A stretch of 64,000 nt of DNA from Pelomonas sp. BJYL3 (GTDB lineage: Bacteria; Pseudomonadota; Gammaproteobacteria; Burkholderiales; Burkholderiaceae_C), in assembly GCF_027257975.1 (NCBI RefSeq), contig NZ_JANZKX010000010.1, positions 46,159-110,158 of the forward strand, read 5' to 3'. Positions 17,288 to 25,898 of this stretch are shown here, one piece after another (within the stretch, counting starts at the first letter, position 1; each line of letters starts with the position of its first letter). Below the pieces are notes generated by a model. The model was not told where the DNA came from and did not search any database. It worked only from the letters and a program-made list of their open reading frames with translations. The translations under genes were made by a program, and so were the position numbers.

Positions 17288-18295
17288 ATGAATATCATCA
17301 TTCTCGACGACTATCAGGATGCGGTGCGCAAGCTGCGCTGCGCCAGCAAGCTGGATCCCTTCAATGCCAAGGTCTTCACCAACACGGTGAAGGGGATCGG
17401 GCAATTGTCCGTCCGCCTGCGGGATGCCGAGGTGCTGGTGCTGATCCGCGAGCGCACCCATTTCCCCCGCCAGCTGCTGGAGAAGCTGCCCCGGCTCAAG
17501 CTGATCGCCCAGACCGGCCGGGTGGGGCCCCATATCGACGTCGAGGCCTGCACCCGCCTGGGCATCGCCGTCGCGGAGGGCGTGGGCTCCCCCATCGCCC
17601 CGGCGGAGCTGACCTGGGCGCTGATCATGGCCTCCATGCGCCGACTGCCGCAGTACATCGGCAATCTCAAGCACGGGGCCTGGCAGCAGTCGGGGCTCAA
17701 GGCAGCGTCCATGCCGCCCAACTTCGGCGTGGGCATGCTGCTGCGGGGCAAGACCCTGGGCCTGTGGGGCTATGGCCGCATCGGCCAGCTGGTGGCCGGC
17801 TACGGCCGCGCCTTCGGCATGCAGGTGCTGATCTGGGGCAGCGAGTCGAGCCGCGCGCGTGCCATGGCGGACGGCTACATGGCCGCCGAGAGCCGCGAGG
17901 CCTTCTTCGCCCACTGCGATGTGCTGAGCCTGCACCTGCGCCTGTGCGAGGACACCCGCGGCATGGTCACCCTGGACGACCTCAACCGCATGAAGCCCAC
18001 GGCGCTGTTCGTCAACACCTCGCGCGCCGAGCTGCTGAGCGAAGGCGCCCTGGTGTCCGCCCTCAACCGCGGCCGGCCCGGCATGGCCGCCATCGACGTC
18101 TTCGAGAGCGAGCCCATCCTGCAGGGCCACCCCCTGCTGCGCCTGGAGAACGCCGTGTGCACGCCGCACATCGGCTATGTCGAACAGGACAGCTACGAGC
18201 TCTACTTCGATGCCGCCTTCGACAATGTGCTGAACTTCGTCCGCGGCGAGCCCAGCAACATCGTCAACCCCGACGCCCTGAAGGCGCTGCGCTGA
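17288..18295 (+). CDS. D-isomer-specific 2-hydroxyacid dehydrogenase family protein
   Basis: A 335-aa NAD-dependent oxidoreductase of the D-2-hydroxyacid dehydrogenase/SerA family. The Rossmann motif is LGLWGYGRIGQLVAGYGRAF. The catalytic set is visible: Arg in LFVNTSRAELLSEGAL, Glu in DVFESEPILQG, His in VCTPHIGYVEQ. It lacks a C-terminal ACT domain, so it is not the long form of phosphoglycerate dehydrogenase; its substrate is unknown. Its stop overlaps the next gene's ATG by one base, so it is probably cotranscribed with the chromate-transporter genes, though no functional link is obvious. Confidence 0.87.
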   Translation: MNIIILDDYQDAVRKLRCASKLDPFNAKVFTNTVKGIGQLSVRLRDAEVLVLIRERTHFPRQLLEKLPRLKLIAQTGRVGPHIDVEACTRLGIAVAEGVGSPIAPAELTWALIMASMRRLPQYIGNLKHGAWQQSGLKAASMPPNFGVGMLLRGKTLGLWGYGRIGQLVAGYGRAFGMQVLIWGSESSRARAMADGYMAAESREAFFAHCDVLSLHLRLCEDTRGMVTLDDLNRMKPTALFVNTSRAELLSEGALVSALNRGRPGMAAIDVFESEPILQGHPLLRLENAVCTPHIGYVEQDSYELYFDAAFDNVLNFVRGEPSNIVNPDALKALR

Positions 18296-18873
18296 TGGAT
18301 GAGCAGGGCCAGCGCCCGGCCCCGGCCCACCCCTGGGCCCTGTTCCTCGCCTTCAACCGCCTCGCCCTGCAGGGCTTCGGCGGCGTGCTGGCCGTGGCGC
18401 AGCGCGAGCTGGTAGAGCGCCTGGGCTGGCTCAGCAAGCAGGAGTTCATGGAGGTGCTGGCCGTGGCCCAGGTCATGCCGGGCCCCAATGTGGTCAACAT
18501 CTCCCTGATGATCGGTGACCGCTTCTTCGGCCTGCGCGGCGCCTTTGCCTCGGTGGCGGGCATGTTCGCCGCGCCCTGTCTGATCGTGCTGGGGCTCACC
18601 GCCCTGGCCGGCCAGTGGCTGCACGAGCCCGTGGTGCAGGGCGCCCTGCGCGGCATGGGCGCGGTGTCGGCCGGCCTGATCCTCGCGACCGGCGTCAAGC
18701 TGCTGGGCACGCTGAAGCAGCACCCCCTGAGGCGGCCGGCGGCCCTGGCCTTCGCCGCCCTCGCCTTCGCGGCCATCGCCCTGCTGCGCTGGCCCCTGAT
18801 CTGGATCGTGCTGGGGCTGGGCGGCCTGGGCATGGCCCTGGTCTACCTCCGGCTGGGCCCGCCGCAGGACTGA
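18295..18873 (+). CDS. Chromate transporter family (CHR), N-terminal half-size subunit
   Basis: A 192-aa membrane protein of the chromate ion transporter family. The family signature is visible in FLAFNRLALQGFGGVLAVAQ and VLAVAQVMPGPNVVNISLMI, with about five or six hydrophobic segments. It is a half-size (short-chain) CHR protein and is followed one base later by a second half; such pairs act together as a heteromer to expel chromate or related oxyanions. The start at ATG 18295 overlaps the dehydrogenase stop (TGATG). The longer open frame is a shadow. Confidence 0.88.
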   Translation: MDEQGQRPAPAHPWALFLAFNRLALQGFGGVLAVAQRELVERLGWLSKQEFMEVLAVAQVMPGPNVVNISLMIGDRFFGLRGAFASVAGMFAAPCLIVLGLTALAGQWLHEPVVQGALRGMGAVSAGLILATGVKLLGTLKQHPLRRPAALAFAALAFAAIALLRWPLIWIVLGLGGLGMALVYLRLGPPQD

Positions 18874-18874
18874 C

Positions 18875-19402
18875 ATGCTGCTGGACCTCTTCCTGCATTT
18901 CCTGGCCCTCTCCCTGCTGGCCATCGGTGGGGCCATCACCACGGCGCCGGAGATGCACCGCTATCTGGTGGGCGACCGGGGCTGGCTCAGCGACGAGAGC
19001 TTCACCCAGTCCATCGCCCTGGCGCAGGCGGCGCCGGGCCCCAACATCCTCTTCGTCGCCGTGCTGGGCTACCAGGTGGCGGGCCTGCCGGGCGCGCTGG
19101 CGGCCATGGGCGGCATCATGCTGCCCTCCACCACCCTGGTGCTGGTGGCCACCCGCTGGGCACGCGCCCACCAGGAAGACCGCCTCGTGCGCGCCTTCAC
19201 CCTGGGCCTGCAGCCCCTGACGCTGGGCCTGATCATCGCCACCGGCTGGCTGCTGGCGGCGCCCTATCTGCAGCAGGCCGACCGCCGCCTGGCCACGCTG
19301 GCGCTGGTCGCCGGGACTCTGGTGTTGACCCTGAGAACGCGGCTGTCGGTGGTCTGGATGGTGTTGCTGGGCGGCATCGTCGGGGCCGTCTGGATGCACT
19401 GA
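18875..19402 (+). CDS. Chromate transporter family (CHR), C-terminal half-size subunit
   Basis: A 175-aa membrane protein matching the other half of ChrA-type transporters (FLALSLLAIGGAITTAPEMH, SIALAQAAPGPNILFVAVLG). It starts one base after the stop of its partner at 18873. The pair is expected to insert in opposite orientations in the inner membrane and form the working transporter. No ChrB-type regulator is present, so chromate may not be the true substrate. Confidence 0.87.
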   Translation: MLLDLFLHFLALSLLAIGGAITTAPEMHRYLVGDRGWLSDESFTQSIALAQAAPGPNILFVAVLGYQVAGLPGALAAMGGIMLPSTTLVLVATRWARAHQEDRLVRAFTLGLQPLTLGLIIATGWLLAAPYLQQADRRLATLALVAGTLVLTLRTRLSVVWMVLLGGIVGAVWMH

Positions 19403-19478
19403 CCCCCGTCAACGCGGGGTGGCCGCCGCGGAGGTGCCAGTGATACTGCCGGCTCCTTCCCCCTCCGCTTCCAAGACC

Positions 19479-20039
19479 ATGAAGAAGCTGGCTCTTTCCC
19501 TCGCCCTGCTGGCCGCAGCAGCGGTGCAGGCCGCCCCGGTCCTGAACGCCGCCAACGGCCACTACTACGAGTACTTCGCCGACGCCGTCTCGGCCGAGGA
19601 CGCCTTCACCCTGGCCGCCAGCCACAGCTACCTGGGCATGACGGGCTATCTCACCACCATCACCAGCGCGGACGAGAACAGCTTCGTCGCCACCACCGCG
19701 GGCGGCCAGCTGGCCTGGATCGGCGGCTCGGACCACGGTGACGCCGTGAACCACTGGACCTGGCGCACCGGCCCCGAGACCGGCCAGGACTTCAGCTTCA
19801 CCAGCTGGGCCCCCGGCGAGCCCAACAACTGCTGTGGCGGCGAGGACTACGTCCACATCAACTACGGCGGCTTCGGCCTCTGGAACGACCACGGCGGCCC
19901 GGCCAACACCTGGCAGCGCAATGGCTATGTGGTCGAGTACAGCGCCGCCGCCAGCGCCGTGCCGGAACCCGCCTCCCTGGCCCTGATCGGCCTGGGCCTG
20001 GGCCTGGCAGGCCTGGTTCGTCGCCAGCGCAAGGCCTGA
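19479..20039 (+). CDS. PEP-CTERM sorted, C-type-lectin-like exported protein
   Basis: A 186-aa secreted protein. It has a signal peptide (MKKLALSLALLAAAAVQA), a C-type lectin-like domain (NGHYYEYF, WIGGSDHGDAVNHWTWRTG, FTSWAPGEPNNCCGGEDYVH, LWNDHGG) and a PEP-CTERM tail (VPEPASLALIGLGLGLAGL then RRQRK). PEP-CTERM proteins are processed by an exosortase that must be encoded elsewhere. They often accompany exopolysaccharide production. The start is ATG 19479 because the signal peptide begins there. Function probably carbohydrate or calcium-dependent binding at the surface. Confidence 0.88.
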   Translation: MKKLALSLALLAAAAVQAAPVLNAANGHYYEYFADAVSAEDAFTLAASHSYLGMTGYLTTITSADENSFVATTAGGQLAWIGGSDHGDAVNHWTWRTGPETGQDFSFTSWAPGEPNNCCGGEDYVHINYGGFGLWNDHGGPANTWQRNGYVVEYSAAASAVPEPASLALIGLGLGLAGLVRRQRKA

Positions 20040-20063
20040 CCCCCTGCGGCTCGCCGCCATCAA

Positions 20064-20089
20064 AAAGGGCGCCCTCAGGGGCGCCCTTT
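20064..20089 (+). terminator. Intrinsic-type terminator after the PEP-CTERM gene
   Basis: Perfect 11-bp stem (AAAGGGCGCCC / GGGCGCCCTTT) with a TCAG loop, 24 bp past the stop at 20039. Flanking A and T runs make it able to work on either strand. Confidence 0.8.
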
Positions 20090-20104
20090 CTCATGGGGAT
20101 CATC

Positions 20105-20138
20105 GCGAGTTCGCGAGTTCGTAAATTCGCGAACTCGC
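20105..20138. repeat. Inverted repeat with perfect 12-bp arms downstream of upp
   Basis: Arms GCGAGTTCGCGA (20105-20116) and TCGCGAACTCGC (20127-20138) flank a 10-nt loop. It lies 10 bp past the stop of upp and could be its transcription terminator, although it lacks a T run; the nested GAGTTCGCGAGTTCG repeat is unusual. Confidence 0.6.
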
Positions 20139-20148
20139 TAAAGGCGGC

Positions 20149-20781
20149 TCAGCCTTCCTTGGTGCCGAAGATCTTGTCGCCGGCATCGCCCAGGCCGGGG
20201 ATGATGTAGCCGTTCTCGTTGAGATGGCTGTCGATGGCCGCGGTCCAGCAGCGCACGTCCGGGTGCGCCTTCGTCAGCGCGGCCACGCCCTCGGGCGCGG
20301 CGACCAGCACCAGGGCGCGGATGTCCTTGCAGCCGCGGCGCTTGAGCAGGTCGAGCGTGGCGATCATGGAGCCGGCCGTGGCCAGCATGGGGTCCACCAC
20401 CAGGGCCGTACGCTCTTCCAGATGGCCGACGAACTTCTCGAAGTAGTGCACCGGCTGCAGGGTCTCATGGTCGCGGGCCAGGCCCACCACGCTGATCTTG
20501 GCGTTGGGGATCATGTCCAGCACGCCGTCCAGCATGCCCAGGCCTGCGCGCAGGATGGGCACCACGGTGACCTTCTTGCCGGCGATCTGCTCGACCTCGG
20601 TCGGGCCGCTCCAGCAGTTGAGGGTGGTCGTCTCCAGGGGGAAGTCGGCGGTGGCCTCGTAGGCCAGCAGGCGGGCGACCTCGCCGGTCAGCTCGCGGAA
20701 CTTCTTGGTGGAGATGTCGGCCTCGCGCATGAGGCCGATCTTGTGCTTGACCAGGGGGTGACGGACTTCAATGACAGCCAT
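20149..20781 (-). CDS. upp: Uracil phosphoribosyltransferase
   Basis: The 210-aa enzyme makes UMP from uracil and PRPP in pyrimidine salvage. The PRPP-binding loop ([20 protein letters not shown]) and the C-terminal uracil-binding [13 protein letters not shown] are intact, as is the N-terminal [14 protein letters not shown]. Length is normal for Upp. The gene is flanked by hairpins downstream and by rlmB upstream, and appears to be a single-gene unit or the second gene after rlmB (36 bp gap). Confidence 0.97.
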   Translation of the reverse strand: MAVIEVRHPLVKHKIGLMREADISTKKFRELTGEVARLLAYEATADFPLETTTLNCWSGPTEVEQIAGKKVTVVPILRAGLGMLDGVLDMIPNAKISVVGLARDHETLQPVHYFEKFVGHLEERTALVVDPMLATAGSMIATLDLLKRRGCKDIRALVLVAAPEGVAALTKAHPDVRCWTAAIDSHLNENGYIIPGLGDAGDKIFGTKEG

Positions 20782-20817
20782 GGTGCTTGGGGTCTCGTGA
20801 ATCGTTGATGGGCCGGA

Positions 20818-21564
20818 TTATCGCGAGCCGGCCCCGCGCTGGCGCAGGGCTTCGTAGAGGCACACCCCTGCCGCGACGGACACATTGAGGCTCTCGACCG
20901 CCCCCTGCATGGGAATGCGCACGAGCTCGTCGCAGGTCTTGGCCGTCAGCTGGCGCATGCCCTCGCCTTCGGCGCCCAGCACCAGGGCGATGGGGCCCTT
21001 GAGGTCCAGGTCGTAGATGGATTTCTCGGCCTGGTCCGAGGTGCCGATCACCCAGATATTGCGCTCCTTGAGCTCATTGAGCGTGCGCGCCAGGTTGGTC
21101 ACCATCAGGTAGGGCACGGTCTCGGCCGCACCGCTGGCCACCTTGGCCACGGTGGCATTGAGGCCCACCGCATGGTCCTTGGGCGCGACGACGGCATGGG
21201 CTCCCGCACCGTCGGCCACCCGCAGGCAGGCGCCGAGGTTGTGGGGATCCGTGACGCCATCCAGCACCAGCACCAGGGGTGCGCCTTCCACGCCGTCCAG
21301 CACATCGTCCAGCGAGTGCTGCTGGGCCACGGCCGTGCAGCGGGCCACCACGCCCTGGTGGCGGCTGTTGCCCGCCAGGGCGGCCAGGCGATCGCCATCG
21401 CTCTCCACCAGCTTGGCGCCGGCCTCGCGGGCGCGGTCCAGGAACTGGCGCATGCGCTGGTCACGGCGCGCGCCCTCGAAATGGATCTCGCTGATGGACT
21501 GGGGCGCGGTCTTCAGCCGCACGGTGACGGCATGGAAGCCGAAGAGGATGTGTTTGGCGCTCAT
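20818..21564 (-). CDS. rlmB: 23S rRNA (guanosine-2251-2'-O)-methyltransferase
   Basis: A 248-aa SPOUT-class RNA methyltransferase. The N-terminal substrate-binding domain ([19 protein letters not shown]) is followed by the knotted catalytic domain with [40 protein letters not shown] and [20 protein letters not shown]. RlmB methylates G2251 in the ribosomal P-loop. I start at ATG 21564 (MSAKHILFG), which overlaps the preceding gene's stop by 4 bp; the longer open frame is a shadow of that gene. Confidence 0.95.
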   Translation of the reverse strand: MSAKHILFGFHAVTVRLKTAPQSISEIHFEGARRDQRMRQFLDRAREAGAKLVESDGDRLAALAGNSRHQGVVARCTAVAQQHSLDDVLDGVEGAPLVLVLDGVTDPHNLGACLRVADGAGAHAVVAPKDHAVGLNATVAKVASGAAETVPYLMVTNLARTLNELKERNIWVIGTSDQAEKSIYDLDLKGPIALVLGAEGEGMRQLTAKTCDELVRIPMQGAVESLNVSVAAGVCLYEALRQRGAGSR

Positions 21565-22304
21565 CCCCGCATTGTCGCCTGCCACAGCATCAGCCCGCCG
21601 ATCAGCACCGGTTGGTGGACCATGTAGTAGCTCAGGCTCCAGCGCCCCAGCAGGGCCAGGCCGCGGCGCAGGGGGCCCGAAGGCCGCGCGGCCCCCAGCC
21701 GTGGCAGCAGCCAGCGCGCCAGGACCGCACCAGCCAGCATCAGGCCCAGCCAGGGCAGCACGGGCACGTAGTCTTCGGTGACGGGCTTGTGGGTCACCAG
21801 GCCCACCCAGTTGGTCCAGCGCGTGTCGAAGAAGGGGTGCTGGACGAAGACCGGCAGCAGCAAGCAGCCCAGGGCCAGACCCAGCAGCGCGCCCTGCCCC
21901 AGGCGCGGCAGCCCCCAGCGCAGCAGGATCAGCATCAGCGCCATGCCATGCAGCACACCGAAGCTGATGAAGGAGCGCGGGAACATGAACCAGGACCCCA
22001 GGCTGACCAGCAGGGCGCAGCCCGCCACCTGGCCCCAGCGCCGCCAGAAACGCGGCCAGCCCTGCCCCTGGGCCAGGGCCACCGCCTGCCCCATGCCCGC
22101 GCACAGCAGGAAGAGGCTGACGATGCAGCTGCGCTGCCAGGTCCAGAAGGGATCGCCGTAGAAGTCGGCCCTGAAGAAGCCGTAGTGCTGCAGGTCGAAG
22201 CTGAAGTGGAAGACCGTCATCCAGACCATGGCCAGGCCGCGCAGGGCATCGAGGCGGTCATCGCGGGGGAACGGTGGCGGCGTGGCGTGGCTCATGTCAG
22301 GCAA
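21561..22304 (-). CDS. DUF1624 / heparan-alpha-glucosaminide N-acetyltransferase-like membrane protein
   Basis: A 247-aa inner-membrane protein with about seven hydrophobic helices. The N terminus [20 protein letters not shown] and the later [11 protein letters not shown] match the catalytic-domain family of HGSNAT/DUF1624, which transfers acyl groups across membranes. The LD-LRG-N/H motif with a histidine in the first helix is visible. Its acceptor in bacteria is unknown. It is translationally coupled to rlmB by a 4-bp overlap, but no functional link is expected. Confidence 0.82.
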   Translation of the reverse strand: MPDMSHATPPPFPRDDRLDALRGLAMVWMTVFHFSFDLQHYGFFRADFYGDPFWTWQRSCIVSLFLLCAGMGQAVALAQGQGWPRFWRRWGQVAGCALLVSLGSWFMFPRSFISFGVLHGMALMLILLRWGLPRLGQGALLGLALGCLLLPVFVQHPFFDTRWTNWVGLVTHKPVTEDYVPVLPWLGLMLAGAVLARWLLPRLGAARPSGPLRRGLALLGRWSLSYYMVHQPVLIGGLMLWQATMRG

Positions 22305-22389
22305 AGGACGGCAAGGGGCGCAGTCTAAGTCTTGAATAATGAAGCCCTGCTCTCATTCTCGGACCTGACCCCGTCCCACCCACCCAAGA

Positions 22390-23478
22390 ATGCCCGCCCT
22401 GCCCCGCCCTTCCCTCCGGAGCGCTCCGATGGCGCTGCTGCTGGCCACCTGCCTGGCCTGGACGGCGAACGCCCAGCCCCGGCCCGTCACCCCGCGCGGC
22501 CCCCTGGATGCCGCCGAGCAGAACAACATCAGCGTCTTCAAGCGCGTCTCGCCCTCGGTCGTGCACATCACCACGCTGGACATGCAGCGCGACTTCTTCT
22601 CGCTCAACGTCGAGCAGGTCCCTCGCGGCACGGGCACCGGCTTCATCTGGGACGAGCAGGGCCACATCGTCACCAACTTCCACGTGATCCAGGGCGGTGA
22701 CGCGGCCCGGGTCACCCTGGCGGACCAGAGCAGCTACAGCGCCCGCCTGGTCGGCGCCTTCCCCGACCGCGACCTGGCCGTGCTGCGCATCGAGGCCCCG
22801 CGCGACAAGCTCCAGCCCATCCCCGTGGGCAGCAGCCGCGAGCTGCAGGTGGGCCAGGGCGTCTATGCCATCGGCAATCCCTTCGGCCTGGACCAGACGC
22901 TCACCCGCGGCATCGTCTCCGCGCTCAACCGCGAGATCGAGTCGGTGAACCGCCGCGCCATCCGTGGGGTGATCCAGACGGACGCGGCCATCAACCCCGG
23001 CAACTCCGGCGGCCCGCTGCTGGACTCCGCGGGCCGCCTGATCGGCGTCAACACGCAGATCTACAGCCCCAGCGGCGCCAGCGCGGGCATCGGCTTCGCG
23101 ATTCCGGTGGACGAGGTCAACCGCGTGGTGCCCCGGCTGATCAAGGACGGCCGCTTCATCCGCCCTGCGCTCGGCGTGAGTGCCGGCCCGGCCCAGCTGC
23201 ACCAGGCCCTGCAGCTGCCCCGTGGCGTGGCCATCGTGGGCATGGGCCCGCGCAGCCCGGCCGCCGAGAGCGGCCTGCAGGCCTTCCACCGGGGCCGCGA
23301 CGGCCGCATCGTGCAGGGTGACGTGATCACCGCGCTCAACGACGAGCCCATCAAGGACCTGGACGACATGCTGGCCCTGCTGGAAAAGCGCCAGGTCGGT
23401 GAACGGGTGACCCTGACCCTGTGGAACAAGGGCAAGACGCGCAAGCAGGCCGTGGTGCTGGGCGCGTCCAGCGACTGA
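22390..23478 (+). CDS. HtrA/DegP-type trypsin-like serine protease with one PDZ domain
   Basis: A 362-aa exported protease. A signal peptide (ALLLATCLAWTANA) is followed by the chymotrypsin-like domain with catalytic His98 (TNFHVIQ), Asp128 (DRDLAVL) and Ser206 (GNSGGPLLD), then one PDZ domain at about 265-355 (GDVITALNDEPIKDLDDMLA). One PDZ makes it DegS-like rather than DegP-like in size. It would act in periplasmic protein quality control. Start choice: ATG 22390 gives an Arg-rich n-region; ATG 22429 has a GGAG 7 nt upstream. Divergent from the DUF1624 gene. Confidence 0.9.
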   Translation: MPALPRPSLRSAPMALLLATCLAWTANAQPRPVTPRGPLDAAEQNNISVFKRVSPSVVHITTLDMQRDFFSLNVEQVPRGTGTGFIWDEQGHIVTNFHVIQGGDAARVTLADQSSYSARLVGAFPDRDLAVLRIEAPRDKLQPIPVGSSRELQVGQGVYAIGNPFGLDQTLTRGIVSALNREIESVNRRAIRGVIQTDAAINPGNSGGPLLDSAGRLIGVNTQIYSPSGASAGIGFAIPVDEVNRVVPRLIKDGRFIRPALGVSAGPAQLHQALQLPRGVAIVGMGPRSPAAESGLQAFHRGRDGRIVQGDVITALNDEPIKDLDDMLALLEKRQVGERVTLTLWNKGKTRKQAVVLGASSD

Positions 23479-23493
23479 AGCCTGCAGCGCCAC

Positions 23494-23570
23494 GGGGTCA
23501 GGTCTTGACCCTCAGGGTTAGCCCCGATCACCGCCAAGCTGCCCGACCGGCGCCTTAGGTCCATTTTTGG
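23494..23570. repeat. Repeat-rich intergenic segment with REP-like motif
   Basis: After the protease gene comes GGGTCA-GGTCT-TGACCC (23495-23511), a 6-bp inverted repeat that may fold as a small hairpin. It is followed by CAGGGTTAGCCCC and by a direct repeat of CCATTTTTGGCC near 23552-23580. The TCAGGTCTTG core recurs elsewhere in the window. I see no gene between 23479 and 23726. Confidence 0.45.
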
Positions 23571-23726
23571 CCCATTTTTGGCCGGACCAGGCCACCGCTC
23601 CACCAGGCGCCCCTGCGCCCACGCGAAAGAAGAACCAGGGCACTCGGGCCGGGGAGCCCAAGGGGGGATTCATGAATAGAACGATGGACGCGGCCGCGCA
23701 GGGCCGCTGGAGGGTCGCGAGCCTGG

Positions 23727-24572
23727 CTAGTAGTCCAGCGTGAGGCGCAGCCCCGCCACGAGCCGCCAGTCCGACTGGCGGTAGGCCGGCTGCGAGACGG
23801 CCAGCAGGCGCCCGGAGTCCATCCGGACCGCCACGGGTTCGCCCGCGCGGCTGCGCAGGCTTTCCCAGCGCCAGCCCAGCCAGGGCTGCCAGCGCCCGGC
23901 CTGGGGCGCGGGGCTGAGGGTCCAGGCCAGGGCCAGAGACGACCAGCGGCCCTCCTCCAGCCGGACGGCACGGGCCCCGAAGGCCTCGCCGTCCAGGCTC
24001 AGGCGCGCCCGCGGGCCGCTGTCCAGCCATGCTTCCCAACGGCCCTGCCAGGCGGCGGGCAGCTCATGCTGCCAGCGCGCGCCCAGGCCCAGGCGCCAGC
24101 GATCACGGCTTTCCTCGTAGCCCTGCACGGCCCCCACGGAGGCCAGCGCGCGGCGGCTGTCGGGCTCCCAGCCCAGGCGGGCGCCCACAGACCAGGCGCT
24201 GCCTTCGAACGGGCGCCAGGCCTGCAGCTGCAGGCGCTGGGAGCGCACGCGGCTCTCGGTGCTCAGGGGGGCGCCGGTCGTGCTGCGACCCTGGTAGTCC
24301 CGCGTGCCGGACTCGAGGTCCAGCTGCGCCACCCATTGAAGCCCTGCACACGGGAGGCCGACGGCCAGGGAGGCCGCACGCAGCGTGCCACGCTCCGACA
24401 GCAGCCGCTCCCCGCTCTCGCCCTCCTCGTGCCAGCGGCTGGCCTGGGCGCCCAGGCCCAGGTCCAGCTGCGACGGCACGCAGGCGGCCTGCACCGCCGG
24501 GGCCAGGAAGGCAAGACCTGGCACCAGCATCCGCCACAGGCCCTGCGGCGGGGGCGTCAGGCCCGGCTTCAT
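23727..24572 (-). CDS. Predicted outer-membrane beta-barrel protein, function unknown
   Basis: A 281-aa protein with an N-terminal signal (MLVPGLAFLAPAVQA) and no helical membrane segments after it. The rest alternates polar and aromatic/hydrophobic residues (LQWVAQLDLESGTRDYQG, RWRLGLGARWQHELP, WSSLALAWTLSP, WQPWLGWRWESL) and ends in DWRLVAGLRLTLDY with a terminal aromatic residue, as expected of a small barrel. I recognise no family. Its start overlaps the stop of the lipoprotein gene at 24569 by 4 bp, so the two are coupled and may work as a pair at the outer membrane. Confidence 0.65.
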   Translation of the reverse strand: MKPGLTPPPQGLWRMLVPGLAFLAPAVQAACVPSQLDLGLGAQASRWHEEGESGERLLSERGTLRAASLAVGLPCAGLQWVAQLDLESGTRDYQGRSTTGAPLSTESRVRSQRLQLQAWRPFEGSAWSVGARLGWEPDSRRALASVGAVQGYEESRDRWRLGLGARWQHELPAAWQGRWEAWLDSGPRARLSLDGEAFGARAVRLEEGRWSSLALAWTLSPAPQAGRWQPWLGWRWESLRSRAGEPVAVRMDSGRLLAVSQPAYRQSDWRLVAGLRLTLDY

Positions 24573-25594
24573 CGCTGCAGTTCGGCCCAGGACTTGGTGG
24601 TGCTGGTCTCGAAGACGTTGTCGCCATTGGCGTCCAGCTCGAGCAGCGCCCTGCCGCTGCCTTGCACGGTGACGCGCACCTGGCTGCCATTGGCGCCCTT
24701 GACCAGGACCTGACCGCTGCTCGGGTAGCCGAGCGACGACTCCTGCACCAGCGCCACCGGCGTGGACACGGTGATGTCACGCGACTCCAGCGCCGTGCTG
24801 TTCACCGTGCCGCCGAAAGTGAGCGTGGCGCGATAGCCGAAGCCGCTGGCCACCGTGCTCACGTTCAGGTTGAAGCCGGTGATGCTGGACTGGAAGCTGC
24901 TGCCCGCCACCGTGCCGCTGGTGGTGAAGGTCGGGATGCTCATCGCCACCGAGGTGACATTGACGCCGGTGGTCGCGATGGTCATCTGGAACTCGCCCTG
25001 GCCGGTCACGGCGCCGCTGGAGGAGGTCACGCGCAGATTGCCCAGCTTGACGCCGATGGTGGCGGTGTACTGGCTGCTGCCGAAGTTGCCGCTGACGGCC
25101 TTCAGCGAGTAGTCCATGGTGCCGTCCAGCGTGCCCTCGGCTTCCTTGCAGGCGGAGGCCTTGAAGGCCATGCTGTCGCCGGAATCGAGGAGCTGGTTGC
25201 CGTTGGCGTCATTGATGGTGACCTCCACGCTGCCGCCCAGGCTGCAGGTCTGCACCACGGTGGTCGTGGCACCTTGCACCAGGGCCGTGCCCTGGGCCTG
25301 CTTGAAGCGCTCGGCCAGGCGCAGGGCCTGCTGCTGCGCAACCCACAGGGGCTGCGGCAGGGCCTGGGCGTCGACGCCCAGCACGTTACCGGCCCCCGCG
25401 CTCATCATGTAGGTGCCGGCGCCCACGCCCTGCGCAGCCACCGTCTGGTAGTTGCTGCTGGTGATGGCCAGCGGTTGGCGGCCGGGCTGAGGGTCCGTGC
25501 CGCTACCACCGCCGCCGCCGCCGCCACAGGCACTCAGCAGCAGGGCCGTCGTCAGAAGGGAAAGGCTGGAAGGCAAGAGACGCTGGGTATTCAT
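24569..25594 (-). CDS. Predicted lipoprotein of unknown function
   Basis: A 341-aa protein with a lipoprotein signal ending LLTTALLLSACGGGG (lipobox LSAC) and then a run of Gly encoded by a (GCC)n tract at about 25501-25525. The body is rich in Ser, Thr, Gly and Val, with a DANGNQLLDSGD segment and a similar DANGDNVFETS near the C terminus that look like short calcium-binding loops. The Ser/Thr-rich strands suggest a beta-sandwich surface protein. No family recognised. Coupled by a 4-bp overlap to the predicted beta-barrel gene. Confidence 0.72.
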   Translation of the reverse strand: MNTQRLLPSSLSLLTTALLLSACGGGGGGGSGTDPQPGRQPLAITSSNYQTVAAQGVGAGTYMMSAGAGNVLGVDAQALPQPLWVAQQQALRLAERFKQAQGTALVQGATTTVVQTCSLGGSVEVTINDANGNQLLDSGDSMAFKASACKEAEGTLDGTMDYSLKAVSGNFGSSQYTATIGVKLGNLRVTSSSGAVTGQGEFQMTIATTGVNVTSVAMSIPTFTTSGTVAGSSFQSSITGFNLNVSTVASGFGYRATLTFGGTVNSTALESRDITVSTPVALVQESSLGYPSSGQVLVKGANGSQVRVTVQGSGRALLELDANGDNVFETSTTKSWAELQR

Positions 25595-25898
25595 GGGATC
25601 CTCCCTGGATCACAGATTGATTGAGGGAACGTTTCGGTGAAAGGGCGCGAGGCAGTGTAGGCCGCCGCCGGACGCTCGAGTCTTCCCCCCGAGGGGGGCC
25701 TGAACGGCGCCTCGGCCGGGTCAGGCCAGAGTCTCCGGCCCGGGGTGCAAACGAGCGATGACACGCATCAGCGCAACGCCCGCCGGAACACCCGGGATGA
25801 CACCCCCGCGCTGGCGCCTCGTGCCGCCTGGGCGATTGGCGCACATCCGGAATCCCGCCTCGTTGCGCAGGGTCAGGTCTTGCCCCGGCCCAGGCGGC
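25595..25898. other. Gene-free spacer with palindrome and REP-like motif
   Basis: 304 bp between two minus-strand genes. It should hold the promoter of the lipoprotein gene near 25600-25660. It also contains a C6-GA-G6 palindrome (25685-25698) and TCAGGTCTTGCCC at 25873-25885, just beyond the stop of the ABC permease gene. I see no convincing open frame. Confidence 0.5.

Noticed and set aside
18295..19402. Split chromate transporter as a frameshifted chrA pseudogene
   Set aside because: Both halves have their own start codons and normal lengths; paired half-size CHR proteins are a known functional form.
25685..25698. C6-GA-G6 palindrome as a terminator
   Set aside because: A 2-nt loop cannot form a stable hairpin and there is no T run.
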